DNA of 54,311 nucleotides from Clostridia bacterium (GTDB lineage Bacteria; Bacillota; Clostridia; Oscillospirales; Acutalibacteraceae). The stretch lies in the NCBI GenBank assembly GCA_017465465.1, contig JAFTWE010000016.1:1-54311 (forward strand). The letters are read 5' to 3'. Below the pieces are notes generated by a model that saw only the letters and a program-made list of their open reading frames with translations, searched no databases and was not told the origin of the DNA. The position numbers and the translations under genes are program-made. Shown in pieces: positions 23,473-31,981 of this stretch; position 1 is the stretch's first letter; each line of letters starts with the position of its first letter.

Positions 23473-24312
23473 ATGAACACAAACAACAGCAAATGCCCCA
23501 TTTCCTTTGAAATCTTTCCGCCTAAAGGCGAGCTCGATATTACGGGCTTTCGCAATATGATGGACGGTTTCAGCAAGCTCGACCCTGAATTTATCAGTGT
23601 GACATACTCTGCAGGCGGCGGCGGTAACAGCCACAAAACCATTGACCTTGCTTCAATTATACAAAATGAATACAACATTCCCTCAATAGCCCACCTCACC
23701 TGCATTAACTCCAACAAGCAAGAGGTCGACAGTGTTATTGACTCAATAGCAGAAAACGGCATCAAAAGTGTGCTTGCTCTTCGCGGTGATATTGTTGAAG
23801 GCAAAACACCTACCGACTTCAAATTTGCAAAAGAGCTTATCCCTCTTCTTAAAGAAAGAGGCCTGAATGTGGGCGCGGCCTGTTACCCTGAGGGTCACGT
23901 TACCTGTGAAAATCTTTCAGATGACATCCGCTATTTAAAAGAGAAGGAAGATGCCGGCGCAGATTTCTTTTTGAGCCAGTTGTTTTTTGACAACTATTCT
24001 TACTACAAATTCCTTGAAAGGGCTGAAAAGCAAAACATATCAAAGCCCATTCATGCAGGCATTATGCCGATTTCATCAAAATCTCAGATTATGAGAATGA
24101 TTTTTATGTGCGGAGCTTCACTGCCCAGAGACATTATTCTCATTCTTAACAAATATGAAAACAATCCCGAAGATTTGCGAAAAGCGGGTATCGAATACGC
24201 TTCAAAGCAGATTATCGACCTTATGAAAAACGGCGTTGACGGAATACATATTTACTCAATGAACAAACCCGAAAACGCAGCAGAAATTATAGAGAATATT
24301 AAGAAGGCTTAA
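23473..24312 (+). CDS. metF: Methylenetetrahydrofolate reductase
   Basis: A 279-residue TIM-barrel flavoenzyme that reduces 5,10-methylene-THF to 5-methyl-THF, the methyl donor for methionine synthase. ISFEIFPPKGELD contains the catalytic glutamate, VLALRGD and the AGADFFLSQLFFDN segment bind folate/flavin, and IMPISSKSQIMRM is typical. Length is standard. It is followed by metH after two bases, a functional pair. No SAM or cobalamin riboswitch or T-box was seen upstream; the reading from a glycosyltransferase promoter is unusual. Confidence 0.93.
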   Translation: MNTNNSKCPISFEIFPPKGELDITGFRNMMDGFSKLDPEFISVTYSAGGGGNSHKTIDLASIIQNEYNIPSIAHLTCINSNKQEVDSVIDSIAENGIKSVLALRGDIVEGKTPTDFKFAKELIPLLKERGLNVGAACYPEGHVTCENLSDDIRYLKEKEDAGADFFLSQLFFDNYSYYKFLERAEKQNISKPIHAGIMPISSKSQIMRMIFMCGASLPRDIILILNKYENNPEDLRKAGIEYASKQIIDLMKNGVDGIHIYSMNKPENAAEIIENIKKA

Positions 24313-24314
24313 CA

Positions 24315-26651
24315 ATGTTTAATCAAGACAGATTTTATATAACTGACGGAGCTATGGGCACAGCGCTTCAAAAAGCAGGGCTTAAAACAGGTGCATTACC
24401 CGAAAGCTTTAATACCGAAAACCCCGATGCGGTGCTCGCCATTCACAAAAGCTATGTTGAGGCGGGAGCCAACATTGTAACCACCAACACCTTTGGCGCA
24501 AACCGCCTTAAAATGGGTGATGACAGCAAGGTTGAAACCGCTGTTGTAAATGCAGTTAAAATTGCAAAGCAGTCAGGAGCAGAGCTGGTGGCTCTTGACA
24601 TCGGCCCCACAGGCGCCTTGCTTGAGCCTATGGGTCAGCTTAAATTTGAAGAAGCTTATGACATTTTTGCTTTTCAGGTAAAAGCAGGCGCTAAGGCAGG
24701 CGCAGATCTTGTTATTATTGAAACAATGTCTGATTTGCTTGAAATCAAGGCGGCTGTTCTTGCTGTTAAAGAAAACTCCGATTTACCGATTATCGCTACA
24801 ATGACCTTTGACTCTGATGGCAGAACATTTCTTGGCACTGACCCCAAAACTGCCGCAGTTGCTCTTTCTTCTTTTGGTGTTGATGCACTTGGTGTCAACT
24901 GCTCATTAGGACCGGACGAGCTTTTAAGCGTTGTGGAAGAAATGCTTGCATTTTCAAAAGTACCTGTTGCAGTTCAGCCTAACGCAGGTCTTCCTGCAAT
25001 AGAAAACGGTGAAACCGTTTACAAAGTAACTCCCGAAGATTTTGCTCTGTCTTTCAAAAAAATGATTGACAAGGGCGTTCAGCTTGTCGGCGGATGCTGC
25101 GGCACCACGCCTGAGCATATAAAGGCTCTGTCAGATATGCTCAAAGGAAAAAAGCCTGTTAAGCGTGAAATTAAATCATATACCGCCTTTACAAGCGGAA
25201 GAAAGACTGTAATTCTCAGCGGTGAAAATTCAGCCGTAATCGGTGAAAGAATTAACCCAACAGGCAAAAAGAAGCTCAAAGAAGCCCTCAGAAACAAGGA
25301 CTACGATTATGTGATAAATGAGGCTGTTTCTCAGCAGGAAAACGGAGCAGATGTGCTTGATGTTAACGCAGGACTTCCTGAAATTGACGAGGTTGAAACA
25401 TTAAAGCAGCTTGTTCGTGAAATTCAGTCTGTATCTTCCCTCCCCTTGCAGATTGACTCCTCCGACCCTGTTGCAGTTGAGCAGGCTGTAAGAATTTACA
25501 ACGGCAAGCCAATTATAAACTCCGTCAACGGCTCTAAAGAGAGTATGGACTCAATTCTTCCAATCGTCAGAAAATACGGCACGGCAGTTGTGGCCCTTAC
25601 CCTTGATGAAAACGGTATTCCGAAAACTGCCGCAGAGCGCCTTGAGGTTGCAAGAAAAATTGTGAATGAAGCCGAAAAATACGGAATTTCTAAAGATGAC
25701 ATTCTTGTAGACTGCCTTGTGCTCACTGTTTCAACAAATCAGAGTATGGTCAGAGAAACCATAAAAGCCGTCAGCCTTGTAAAAAAAGAGCTCGGTGTTA
25801 AAACGGTTTTAGGTGTGAGCAATGTTTCTTTCGGTATGCCAAACCGCGAGGCGATTAACGCCGCATTTCTTGCCGAAGCATTCGGTGCAGGGCTTGATAT
25901 GCCGATTCTCAATCCCCTTTCGGCAAAATACCGTGAAATTATTGCCGCACACAAGGTAATCAGCAATGAAGATATTTCAGGAGAAAGCTTTATTGCTCAG
26001 TTTGGCAATGCGCAGTCCTCCCCGGCAAAAGAATCAGCTCAGCTTGATTTAAAGTCAATTATTATAAGCGGAAGAAAAGCCATTGCCGCCGACGCAACAA
26101 AAGAGCTTTTAAAAACAGAAAATCCAATCGATATAATCAACAATTACTTCATTCCTGCCCTTGATGTGGTGGGTGAAAACTTTGAAAAAGGCTCAATGTT
26201 TTTGCCTCAGCTTATGGCGTCTGCTCAGGCAGTTAAAAACGGCTTTGACACCATCAAAGCTTTTATGGGCGAAACCGCCCCTACAAAAGGAAAAATCGTG
26301 CTTGCCACCGTTAAGGGTGACATTCACGACATCGGTAAAAATATTGTTAAAATGCTTCTTGAAAATTACGGCTATGATGTTATTGACCTTGGCAAGGATG
26401 TTGACCCTGAGGCTGTGGTTGAGGCTGTGTTAAAAGACAATGTTAAGCTTGTTGGTCTCAGTGCGTTGATGACCACAACGGTTAAATCAATGGCAGACAC
26501 AATCTCCGCTTTGAAGCAAGCGGGCGCTGACTGCAAGGTTATGGTTGGCGGTGCGGTGCTTAACCGAGAATACGCCGAAATGGTAGGCGCTGATTTTTAT
26601 GCTTGTGATGCTACAGAGTCAGCAAGAATCGCCGCACAGATATTGGGATAA
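24315..26651 (+). CDS. metH: Cobalamin-dependent methionine synthase (no reactivation domain)
   Basis: A 778-residue enzyme moving the methyl group of methyl-THF to homocysteine through B12. Order: homocysteine domain (1-285; zinc ligands C196 in VNCSLG and C261/C262 in GGCCGTTPEH), pterin-binding barrel (about 310-560; VIGERINPTGKK, DVLDVNAGLPEID, LQIDSSDP), cap helices (about 580-650) and Rossmann B12 domain with GDIHDIGKNI (H671 axial ligand) and GLSALMTTT. The fourth, SAM-dependent reactivation domain of E. coli MetH is absent, as in many Firmicutes, implying a separate reductase elsewhere. Confidence 0.94.
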   Translation: MFNQDRFYITDGAMGTALQKAGLKTGALPESFNTENPDAVLAIHKSYVEAGANIVTTNTFGANRLKMGDDSKVETAVVNAVKIAKQSGAELVALDIGPTGALLEPMGQLKFEEAYDIFAFQVKAGAKAGADLVIIETMSDLLEIKAAVLAVKENSDLPIIATMTFDSDGRTFLGTDPKTAAVALSSFGVDALGVNCSLGPDELLSVVEEMLAFSKVPVAVQPNAGLPAIENGETVYKVTPEDFALSFKKMIDKGVQLVGGCCGTTPEHIKALSDMLKGKKPVKREIKSYTAFTSGRKTVILSGENSAVIGERINPTGKKKLKEALRNKDYDYVINEAVSQQENGADVLDVNAGLPEIDEVETLKQLVREIQSVSSLPLQIDSSDPVAVEQAVRIYNGKPIINSVNGSKESMDSILPIVRKYGTAVVALTLDENGIPKTAAERLEVARKIVNEAEKYGISKDDILVDCLVLTVSTNQSMVRETIKAVSLVKKELGVKTVLGVSNVSFGMPNREAINAAFLAEAFGAGLDMPILNPLSAKYREIIAAHKVISNEDISGESFIAQFGNAQSSPAKESAQLDLKSIIISGRKAIAADATKELLKTENPIDIINNYFIPALDVVGENFEKGSMFLPQLMASAQAVKNGFDTIKAFMGETAPTKGKIVLATVKGDIHDIGKNIVKMLLENYGYDVIDLGKDVDPEAVVEAVLKDNVKLVGLSALMTTTVKSMADTISALKQAGADCKVMVGGAVLNREYAEMVGADFYACDATESARIAAQILG

Positions 26652-26655
26652 AACA

Positions 26656-26687
26656 AAAGATGTAGAGTTTTGGCTCTACATCTTTTT
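26656..26687. terminator. Bidirectional terminator between metH and folA
   Basis: A perfect stem AAAGATGTAGAG/CTCTACATCTTT with a 6-base loop is followed by TTC on + and AAAA-rich complement on -. It overlaps the last codons of convergent folA. Confidence 0.85.
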
Positions 26688-27170
26688 CTTATATGTGCAA
26701 AAAGTGAATTTAATTCCATTTTCTTCTTTTGTTTCTGACTTTTCGGTAAGTGTCCATTCGGGACGAGCTGAAAGGTCGGGGAATTTTTTGTCTGCCTTTG
26801 GGGCAACAGCGTCCACATGGGTGACCACAGCAGTGTCGCAATAATCAAGGAACATTTTGTAAATTTCCGCTCCGCCGATAACATAAACATCGTCTGTGTT
26901 ATACTCTTTGAGCTTTTCAAGAGCTTCTTCCACACTGTGTGTAATAACCGCACCCTCTCGCTCAAACGAGCTGTCACGAGTAAGGACTATATTCACTCTG
27001 TTTTTCAGAGGGTTACCGCCCGGGAAGCTGTCAAGAGTCTTTCTTCCCATTAAAACGACCTTACCTGATGTTGTGGTACGGAAAAATTTCATATCCTCAC
27101 GAATCGGAAACACCAAATCACCGTCGTTACCGATGTTCCATTCGTTATCTACATTAACAATAAGCTTCAT
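26676..27170 (-). CDS. folA: Dihydrofolate reductase
   Basis: A 164-residue NADPH enzyme regenerating tetrahydrofolate. Signatures: VDNEWNIGNDGDLVFPIREDMKFF (substrate site, here DGDL/FPIREDMKFF in place of the usual LPWHLPEDMKHFK), KVVLMGRKTLDSFPGG (NADPH) and VYVIGGAEIYKMFLD. The acidic catalytic residue is in the EDMKFF helix. It lies 22 bases after thyA, the usual partner, because thymidylate synthesis oxidises folate to dihydrofolate. RBS AAGGAG. Confidence 0.93.
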   Translation of the reverse strand: MKLIVNVDNEWNIGNDGDLVFPIREDMKFFRTTTSGKVVLMGRKTLDSFPGGNPLKNRVNIVLTRDSSFEREGAVITHSVEEALEKLKEYNTDDVYVIGGAEIYKMFLDYCDTAVVTHVDAVAPKADKKFPDLSARPEWTLTEKSETKEENGIKFTFCTYKKKM

Positions 27171-27192
27171 TTTTTCTCCTTTTGCTTTTTAA

Positions 27193-28023
27193 TTAAATTG
27201 CAACGGGAATTTTGCCCTCGTTAGGATGGCACTGATAATCTATGAGCTTAAAGCTGTCAACAGTAAAGTCATAGAAATCTTTAACCTCAGGGTCAATCCA
27301 GAATTTTGGCGCAGGAAACTGCTCTTTTTTGATAATCTCTTTCACCATTGGAATATGGCGGTCATAAATATGAGCGTCTGCAATAACGTGAACAAGCTCA
27401 CCTGGTTTAAGTCCGCTTACCTGAGCAAACATACAAAGAAGCACCGCGTACTGACACACATTCCAGTTATTGGCTGTGAGCATATCCTGACTGCGCTGAT
27501 TTAAAATACCGTTGAGCGTATCCCCCGACACATTGAGAGTGAAGCTGTATGCGCAGGGAGCAAGACCCATTTCATGCAAATCGTGATGATTAAAAATGTT
27601 AGACATAATTCGGCGGCTGGCAGGGTTGTTTTTAAGGTCATAAAGCATTCTGTCCACCTGGTCAAACTCTCCCTCAGGGTAAATATGCTTAACACCAAGC
27701 TGATAGCCGTAGGCCTTGCCGATTGAGCCTGTTTCGTCAGCCCAACTGTCCCAGATTTTACTGTTAAGGTCGTGAATATTATTTGACTTCTTCTGCCATA
27801 TCCACAAAATTTCATCAATACAGCTCTTAAATGCTGTTCTTCTGAGGGTTGTAACAGGAAATTCCTTTGTTAAATCATATCTGTTAACAATGCAAAATTT
27901 CTTGATTGTATGGGCAGGAGTGCCGTCATCCCATACGGGGCGCACCTTTTCATTTTCATCAGAATAGCCGTTAGCCAAAATATCTTCAATATTTTCTACA
28001 AATACTTTATCTGCGTAGCTCAT
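27193..28023 (-). CDS. thyA: Thymidylate synthase ThyA
   Basis: A 276-residue enzyme making dTMP from dUMP with methylene-THF. C157 in GLAPCAYSF is the catalytic cysteine; RRIM (phosphate binding), LNQRSQD (177-180) and NVCQYAVLL complete the dUMP site. The usual PPCH histidine is alanine here. First gene of thyA-folA with its own promoter; RBS AAAGGGATGTG. Presence of ThyA with FolA implies the organism does not rely on flavin-dependent ThyX. Confidence 0.93.
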   Translation of the reverse strand: MSYADKVFVENIEDILANGYSDENEKVRPVWDDGTPAHTIKKFCIVNRYDLTKEFPVTTLRRTAFKSCIDEILWIWQKKSNNIHDLNSKIWDSWADETGSIGKAYGYQLGVKHIYPEGEFDQVDRMLYDLKNNPASRRIMSNIFNHHDLHEMGLAPCAYSFTLNVSGDTLNGILNQRSQDMLTANNWNVCQYAVLLCMFAQVSGLKPGELVHVIADAHIYDRHIPMVKEIIKKEQFPAPKFWIDPEVKDFYDFTVDSFKLIDYQCHPNEGKIPVAI

Positions 28024-28048
28024 AATTCACATCCCTTTCATAAACCGA

Positions 28049-28077
28049 ATTATATCACAGTTATATTGTTTATGCAA
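28049..28077 (-). promoter_or_regulatory. Promoter of thyA-folA
   Basis: Minus-strand TTGCAT (28077-28072) and TATAAT (28054-28049), 17-base spacer. The -35 lies within the last codons and stop of bofA, so thyA has its own start while also being reachable by read-through. Confidence 0.75.
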
Positions 28078-28324
28078 GAATTATCTTTATGAGCAAATTC
28101 ATAACAACCCCCGGTGTGCCGAAAATCACACCGCTGCCGATTGTCAGAGCATTGAGTGAAAGGGTTACACCTGTTATTATACCCGAAGCGTTAACAGCCA
28201 TTAACGCTGCACCGCCTTGCAACGCCGTGAGAAAAAATGACTTTATAAAATGCTTGCTTTTTTTCATAGTCCACAACGAAATCAGCGCACACACCGCACC
28301 TGCAAAAGCAATCAAAGCTGTCAT
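28070..28324 (-). CDS. BofA-family (pro-sigmaK processing regulator-like) membrane protein
   Basis: An 84-residue protein with about three hydrophobic spans (2-18, 35-55, 58-84). The closing ITGVTLSLNALTIGSGVIFGTPGVVMNLL matches the BofA signature (short N-x-x-T then G-x-PG-x-x near the end). In Bacillus BofA holds the SpoIVFB protease inactive in the outer forespore membrane; many Clostridia keep BofA-like proteins of uncertain role. It overlaps the DUF2508 gene by ATGA, the same partner (YaaL) that adjoins bofA in Bacillus. This supports a spore-forming ancestry, not proof that the cell sporulates. Confidence 0.75.
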   Translation of the reverse strand: MTALIAFAGAVCALISLWTMKKSKHFIKSFFLTALQGGAALMAVNASGIITGVTLSLNALTIGSGVIFGTPGVVMNLLIKIILA

Positions 28325-28521
28325 TCCCCTGCCCCCTTCAAGCGCCTCAATGCAAAATCCCGTCTTGCTTCAAGCTCGCAGATTCTGAAAATCGCCGCCT
28401 TTATCTGAAGCTCGTCTGTAGCATTATTAAACTCATTGTTAGCACAATAAAGCTGAATTTTAATTTTTTCAAATTCATTGAGAATGTCATATTGATTTTT
28501 TTGATTATACATTTTAAGCAT
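28321..28521 (-). CDS. DUF2508 (YaaL-like) protein
   Basis: A 66-residue helical protein: LNEFEKIKIQLYCANNEFNN, then IKAAIFRICELEARRDFALRRLKG, the DUF2508 pattern of an N-terminal amphipathic helix and a C-terminal LEAR..F..R helix. The open frame continues far upstream, but that part shows no family match and overlaps the next gene's promoter and start; GAGGGGGA lies 9 bases before the ATG at 28521, which is chosen. Coupled to bofA. Function unknown. Confidence 0.75.
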   Translation of the reverse strand: MLKMYNQKNQYDILNEFEKIKIQLYCANNEFNNATDELQIKAAIFRICELEARRDFALRRLKGAGE

Positions 28522-28581
28522 CTTCACTTGTCCCCCTCTGATAAATAAATATAAGAGAAACAGCCTGTTTATGCAGAAAAT

Positions 28582-28610
28582 TTGATTTATATATTTATTT
28601 GTGGTATATT
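28582..28610 (+). promoter_or_regulatory. Promoter of the BaiN-like gene
   Basis: TTGATT (28582-28587) and TATATT (28605-28610) with a 17-base spacer, 18 bases from the start codon. Confidence 0.6.
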
Positions 28611-28627
28611 TAGTAACGGTGATAAAA

Positions 28628-29839
28628 ATGTTTGACATAATTGTTTTAGGTGCAGGAGCATCGGGTACTGTGGCGGCAATAACCGCCAAAAGAAATAATC
28701 CGTCACTGAGGGTTGCAATTATTGAATCAATGCCTGTTTTGGGCAAAAAAATTCTTGCAACAGGCAACGGCAGATGTAATTTATCTAACATAAATGCTCT
28801 GAGCCACGAATACCATAACAAGGATTTTGCGGCAAATGTGCTTTCAAGATATGATGTTAAAAAAACGGTGGATTTTTTCAATTCCGCAGGTCTTTACACC
28901 GTGACTGATGATGAGGGCAGAATTTACCCTATGAGCAACAGTGCCGCTTCGGTGGTGGATGCCTTGCGTTTTGAATGCGAAAGGCTTGGTATAACGGTTA
29001 TCACCGATGAAAAAATCAGTAATATCAAAAATAACGGTGATTTCTTTATTCTCGGCGGCCGTCACAGGGCAAAGAAAGTAATTCTTGCCTGCGGCGGAAA
29101 AGCCTCCCCCTCACAAGGCTCAGACGGTAGCGGATTCGAGCTTTTGAAACAGCTTGGTCACAAAATCAGCTCTCCCATACCCGCTCTTGTTCAGCTCACG
29201 AGTGACAATAAAATTGTCCGTTCATTCAAGGGATTAAGGGTTAAGGGTAAAATAAAAATCTTTGCCGAAAGTGAAGAAATCGGCAAAGCTGAGGGTGAAA
29301 TTCTTTTTACGGAATACGGACTTTCAGGTATTGCATCTATGGATGCACAGAGAATTTTGTGTTCATACTTATCCGAGAAAAAATGCAGTGTTGTAATTGA
29401 CCTTGTACCTGAATTTACCAAAGAAGGAATCCGTCAAAGAATTGACAATATAATCAGTCTTAATCCGAATTTAAAAAGTGAAAATCTCCTCATCGGATTT
29501 TTACCTAAAAAAATCGGAAAAGGACTTATAAAATGCGCTTATGTTAAAGACAACACACCAATAAACGAAATCAGCGAAGAAAATCTTCAGAAAATCTGTG
29601 ACCTTTGTAAAAGCTTCAGAGTATATATCAGCGGGAGTAAGGGCTTTGAAAATGCTCAGGTTACAAGAGGCGGAGCTGATATAAATGAATTTAACAAAGA
29701 TACCCTTGAATCTTTAAAAGTCAAAGGACTTTATGCAACAGGAGAACTGCTTGATGTTGACGGCGGTTGCGGAGGATTTAACCTCCAATGGGCCTGGTCA
29801 AGCGGTATGGCAGCAGGAAAAAATGCTGCAAATAATTAA
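28628..29839 (+). CDS. BaiN/HI0933-family FAD oxidoreductase
   Basis: A 403-residue flavoprotein. The N-terminus DIIVLGAGASGTVAAI is the FAD Rossmann loop; LGKKILATGNGRCNLSN is the family hallmark; VILACGGKASPSQGSDGSGFELLKQLGH and the C-terminal GLYATGELLDVDGGCGGFNLQWAWSSG complete it. Family members include the proposed bile-acid 3-dehydro-4 reductase BaiN, but most have no known substrate, and nothing nearby points to bile-acid chemistry. Single gene closed by a strong terminator; start chosen at the ATG preceding the FAD loop. Confidence 0.88.
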   Translation: MFDIIVLGAGASGTVAAITAKRNNPSLRVAIIESMPVLGKKILATGNGRCNLSNINALSHEYHNKDFAANVLSRYDVKKTVDFFNSAGLYTVTDDEGRIYPMSNSAASVVDALRFECERLGITVITDEKISNIKNNGDFFILGGRHRAKKVILACGGKASPSQGSDGSGFELLKQLGHKISSPIPALVQLTSDNKIVRSFKGLRVKGKIKIFAESEEIGKAEGEILFTEYGLSGIASMDAQRILCSYLSEKKCSVVIDLVPEFTKEGIRQRIDNIISLNPNLKSENLLIGFLPKKIGKGLIKCAYVKDNTPINEISEENLQKICDLCKSFRVYISGSKGFENAQVTRGGADINEFNKDTLESLKVKGLYATGELLDVDGGCGGFNLQWAWSSGMAAGKNAANN

Positions 29840-29846
29840 ACAAAGC

Positions 29847-29881
29847 TACGGGCTGTTTCAAAAGAAACAGCCCGTAATTTT
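29847..29881. terminator. Bidirectional terminator
   Basis: A perfect 13-bp stem (29847-29859 with 29864-29876) with an AAAA loop, then ATTTTTA. It separates two convergent genes. Confidence 0.88.
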
Positions 29882-30429
29882 TATGTTGCTATTTTGTTTA
29901 AAAAGTCTTCAATTTCGACTCCGTTAACCTGTATTTCATTTAGCACAGCTTTGCCTTTGTAAACAAAAACACTGACTGTTATCTCATACTCATCTGAAAC
30001 TCCCGTTAACTTTGCAGCAAAGAAATCAGTTGATTCTTCAGCTTCTCTGTAAATCTCATAGTCAAGCTTTTTGTTATACCAGCTAAAGTGGTGAAAACTA
30101 TCCTTTGGTGTTCCTAACCAATCACCTTTCTCCGGAGGATTATCAGACAACGCAGAAATATACGAAAGACCGCTTTCATCAGTTTCGATTATTGCATATT
30201 GCCTGTCATAATAATTATCCAGGTCTTTATCAAAGCCAAGCTTTAGCGGACACTGAAGCTCAACAAAGGTAGTATAATCTCCGTAAATCTCTGCTCCCTC
30301 AATTGCGAAAGTATATTCCGTTCCCTTGGTGCGAACAATATAATCACTTATAGGATTTACAAGGGCAAGGGACACTGCAATTAAAAGCTGAATTGAAAGC
30401 ACTATTATAATCGGCTTCGCTTTACGCAT
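29881..30429 (-). CDS. GDYXXLXY-type membrane-anchored protein
   Basis: A 182-residue protein with one N-terminal hydrophobic anchor (about 6-26) and the rest outside. EGAEIYGDYTTFVELQCPL fits the GDYXXLXY motif of proteins that travel with DUF2157/DUF4401 membrane proteins, and later IIETDESGLSYIS is in keeping. It overlaps the upstream XRE-DUF2157 gene by 8 bases. The ATG at 30429 sits nine bases after GGAGG; an in-frame ATG six bases upstream is too close. Function of the family is unknown; a membrane complex with its neighbour is likely. Confidence 0.65.
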   Translation of the reverse strand: MRKAKPIIIVLSIQLLIAVSLALVNPISDYIVRTKGTEYTFAIEGAEIYGDYTTFVELQCPLKLGFDKDLDNYYDRQYAIIETDESGLSYISALSDNPPEKGDWLGTPKDSFHHFSWYNKKLDYEIYREAEESTDFFAAKLTGVSDEYEITVSVFVYKGKAVLNEIQVNGVEIEDFLNKIAT

Positions 30430-31864
30430 TTTCATCACCCTCCGTTCTTTTGAAGGATTTTGCAAGCTTATAGTTTATAAACAGAAGTATTCCACCCATA
30501 ACAATACAAGCGATTCCACTGTAAACAACATCAAATCTTCCTGCAAAAATGGTGAAATAAATAATAAAGCATAACATTACAATGCCGAGATTTACTGTCA
30601 GCATTTTTGCTTTTTTAATTCCTGTTATGATTATCGTTACACTGATTCCAAGTGCAATAAGAGTTATAACAGTATTAAGATAATCAGCATAATCGTATGA
30701 TAAGTATTCTGCAATAACAGAGCACATAGTACATACTGCAGCAGTTAAGGAAGATAGCACAATAAATGCTATTTTGGCAGGATTTTTTTTAAAGCTGCTT
30801 TTTCCTGCATAAATGCCCACAGTAATAATAACAGCACTTAAAAAAGGTGCAATACCAGGAAAACGCAACTCCGGTAAATCTGCGTGATAATAACCATCGC
30901 CAAGATACGCATTGGTTTCAACACATAATATGCACATAACAGCGGAAATCGCAGGGACACAGATATACCTGAAAGGGTACGCACTCTTTTCGCCTTTATC
31001 AGCAGAATACAGTGCTGTAAAAATCCCCAGAAAGATAATAATAACAGTTGTTGTTTCATTTGATTCGGTAGTTTCAATAGCCCAAAGACTCAAAACAAAA
31101 GATGATGAAACAAGAACACTCCATAGAGAAATTTTACGCCTGTAATCATCGGAGGACTTTGTAAAAATAAAAATAAAACCTACAATAAATAACAGCACAC
31201 TCACAATAAAATTGAATGCATCAAAATCCCCTACATACCCTGCAACAAAACAAGTTGTTGCCACATAATATATCACCATCGGAAAAGCAGAATTCATTAA
31301 AAATGCAATCGGCAGAATCGTTATGGATAACCCGATACATGCAACATCAAATTCAAGGTTAATTCCAAACAAAGAAATAATGAAGTAAAATGTTGAAATC
31401 AGACCTGCAACCCAAGCAACTGAAGAGCCTTCGCACCAACCTATACTGTTTGGCTTTTTTATGTGTGTATATATTGCAACACCTCCGCCAAGCAGTAAGG
31501 GAACAAAACTGAGAACTGCAAGAACGGCTTCAGGAATTTTATCCCAAAAGGCAACAAACACTATAACCAATCCGGTTGCTAACAAAAGTGAACCAAGCGT
31601 TGCAAAAACAATAATCATTGCTCGCTTATAATCAGCTTTCGGTGCTTCAAACCCGACATTTCTTTTTTCTCCGTATATCAGTTCTTCAATTCCAACATCG
31701 AAAGCTTTTGCCAACAAGACAAGCATATCAATATCAGGCTGAGTTCTGTCATTTTCCCAGCTTGAAATTGTTTGCCTTGTTACATTTATTTTTTCTGCAA
31801 GTAAATCCTGAGTCAGCTTTCTTTCAATCCTCAGTTTTTTGATATTTTTGGAAATCTTTGCCAT
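30422..31864 (-). CDS. XRE helix-turn-helix fused to DUF2157-like membrane domain
   Basis: A 480-residue protein. Residues 5-62 are a Cro/CI HTH (LTQDLLAEKINVTRQTISSWENDRTQPDIDML) with the AFDVGIEELIYGE tail found in membrane-tethered XRE regulators. From about 80 to 470 there are roughly twelve hydrophobic spans arranged like DUF2157/DUF4401 proteins. The DNA-binding head would stay at the inner membrane face, so DNA must be bound at the membrane, an architecture of one-component membrane regulators. RBS AGGAGGTGA is strong. Signal and targets are unknown. Confidence 0.8.
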   Translation of the reverse strand: MAKISKNIKKLRIERKLTQDLLAEKINVTRQTISSWENDRTQPDIDMLVLLAKAFDVGIEELIYGEKRNVGFEAPKADYKRAMIIVFATLGSLLLATGLVIVFVAFWDKIPEAVLAVLSFVPLLLGGGVAIYTHIKKPNSIGWCEGSSVAWVAGLISTFYFIISLFGINLEFDVACIGLSITILPIAFLMNSAFPMVIYYVATTCFVAGYVGDFDAFNFIVSVLLFIVGFIFIFTKSSDDYRRKISLWSVLVSSSFVLSLWAIETTESNETTTVIIIFLGIFTALYSADKGEKSAYPFRYICVPAISAVMCILCVETNAYLGDGYYHADLPELRFPGIAPFLSAVIITVGIYAGKSSFKKNPAKIAFIVLSSLTAAVCTMCSVIAEYLSYDYADYLNTVITLIALGISVTIIITGIKKAKMLTVNLGIVMLCFIIYFTIFAGRFDVVYSGIACIVMGGILLFINYKLAKSFKRTEGDENA

Positions 31865-31940
31865 ATCAGGTCACCTCCTTGGCTTTATTATTACATTTTT
31901 ATAATAAAAAGTCACGCAACAATGCGTTGCAAAGCAATTT

Positions 31941-31976
31941 TTTAAAAAAGAACCCCCGGTTTGACCGGAGGTTCTT
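31941..31976 (-). terminator. Terminator of the first PHP gene
   Basis: AAGAACC-C-CCGGT (31948-31960) pairs with ACCGG-A-GGTTCTT (31964-31976) with one internal mismatch; the minus strand continues as TTTTTTAAA. It lies five bases past the stop. Confidence 0.8.
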
Positions 31977-31981
31977 ACAAA

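Noticed and set aside
28321..28881. A 186-residue protein in place of DUF2508
   Set aside because: The N-terminal 120 residues are antisense to the next gene and its promoter and show no family features; a good ribosome site precedes the internal ATG at 28521.
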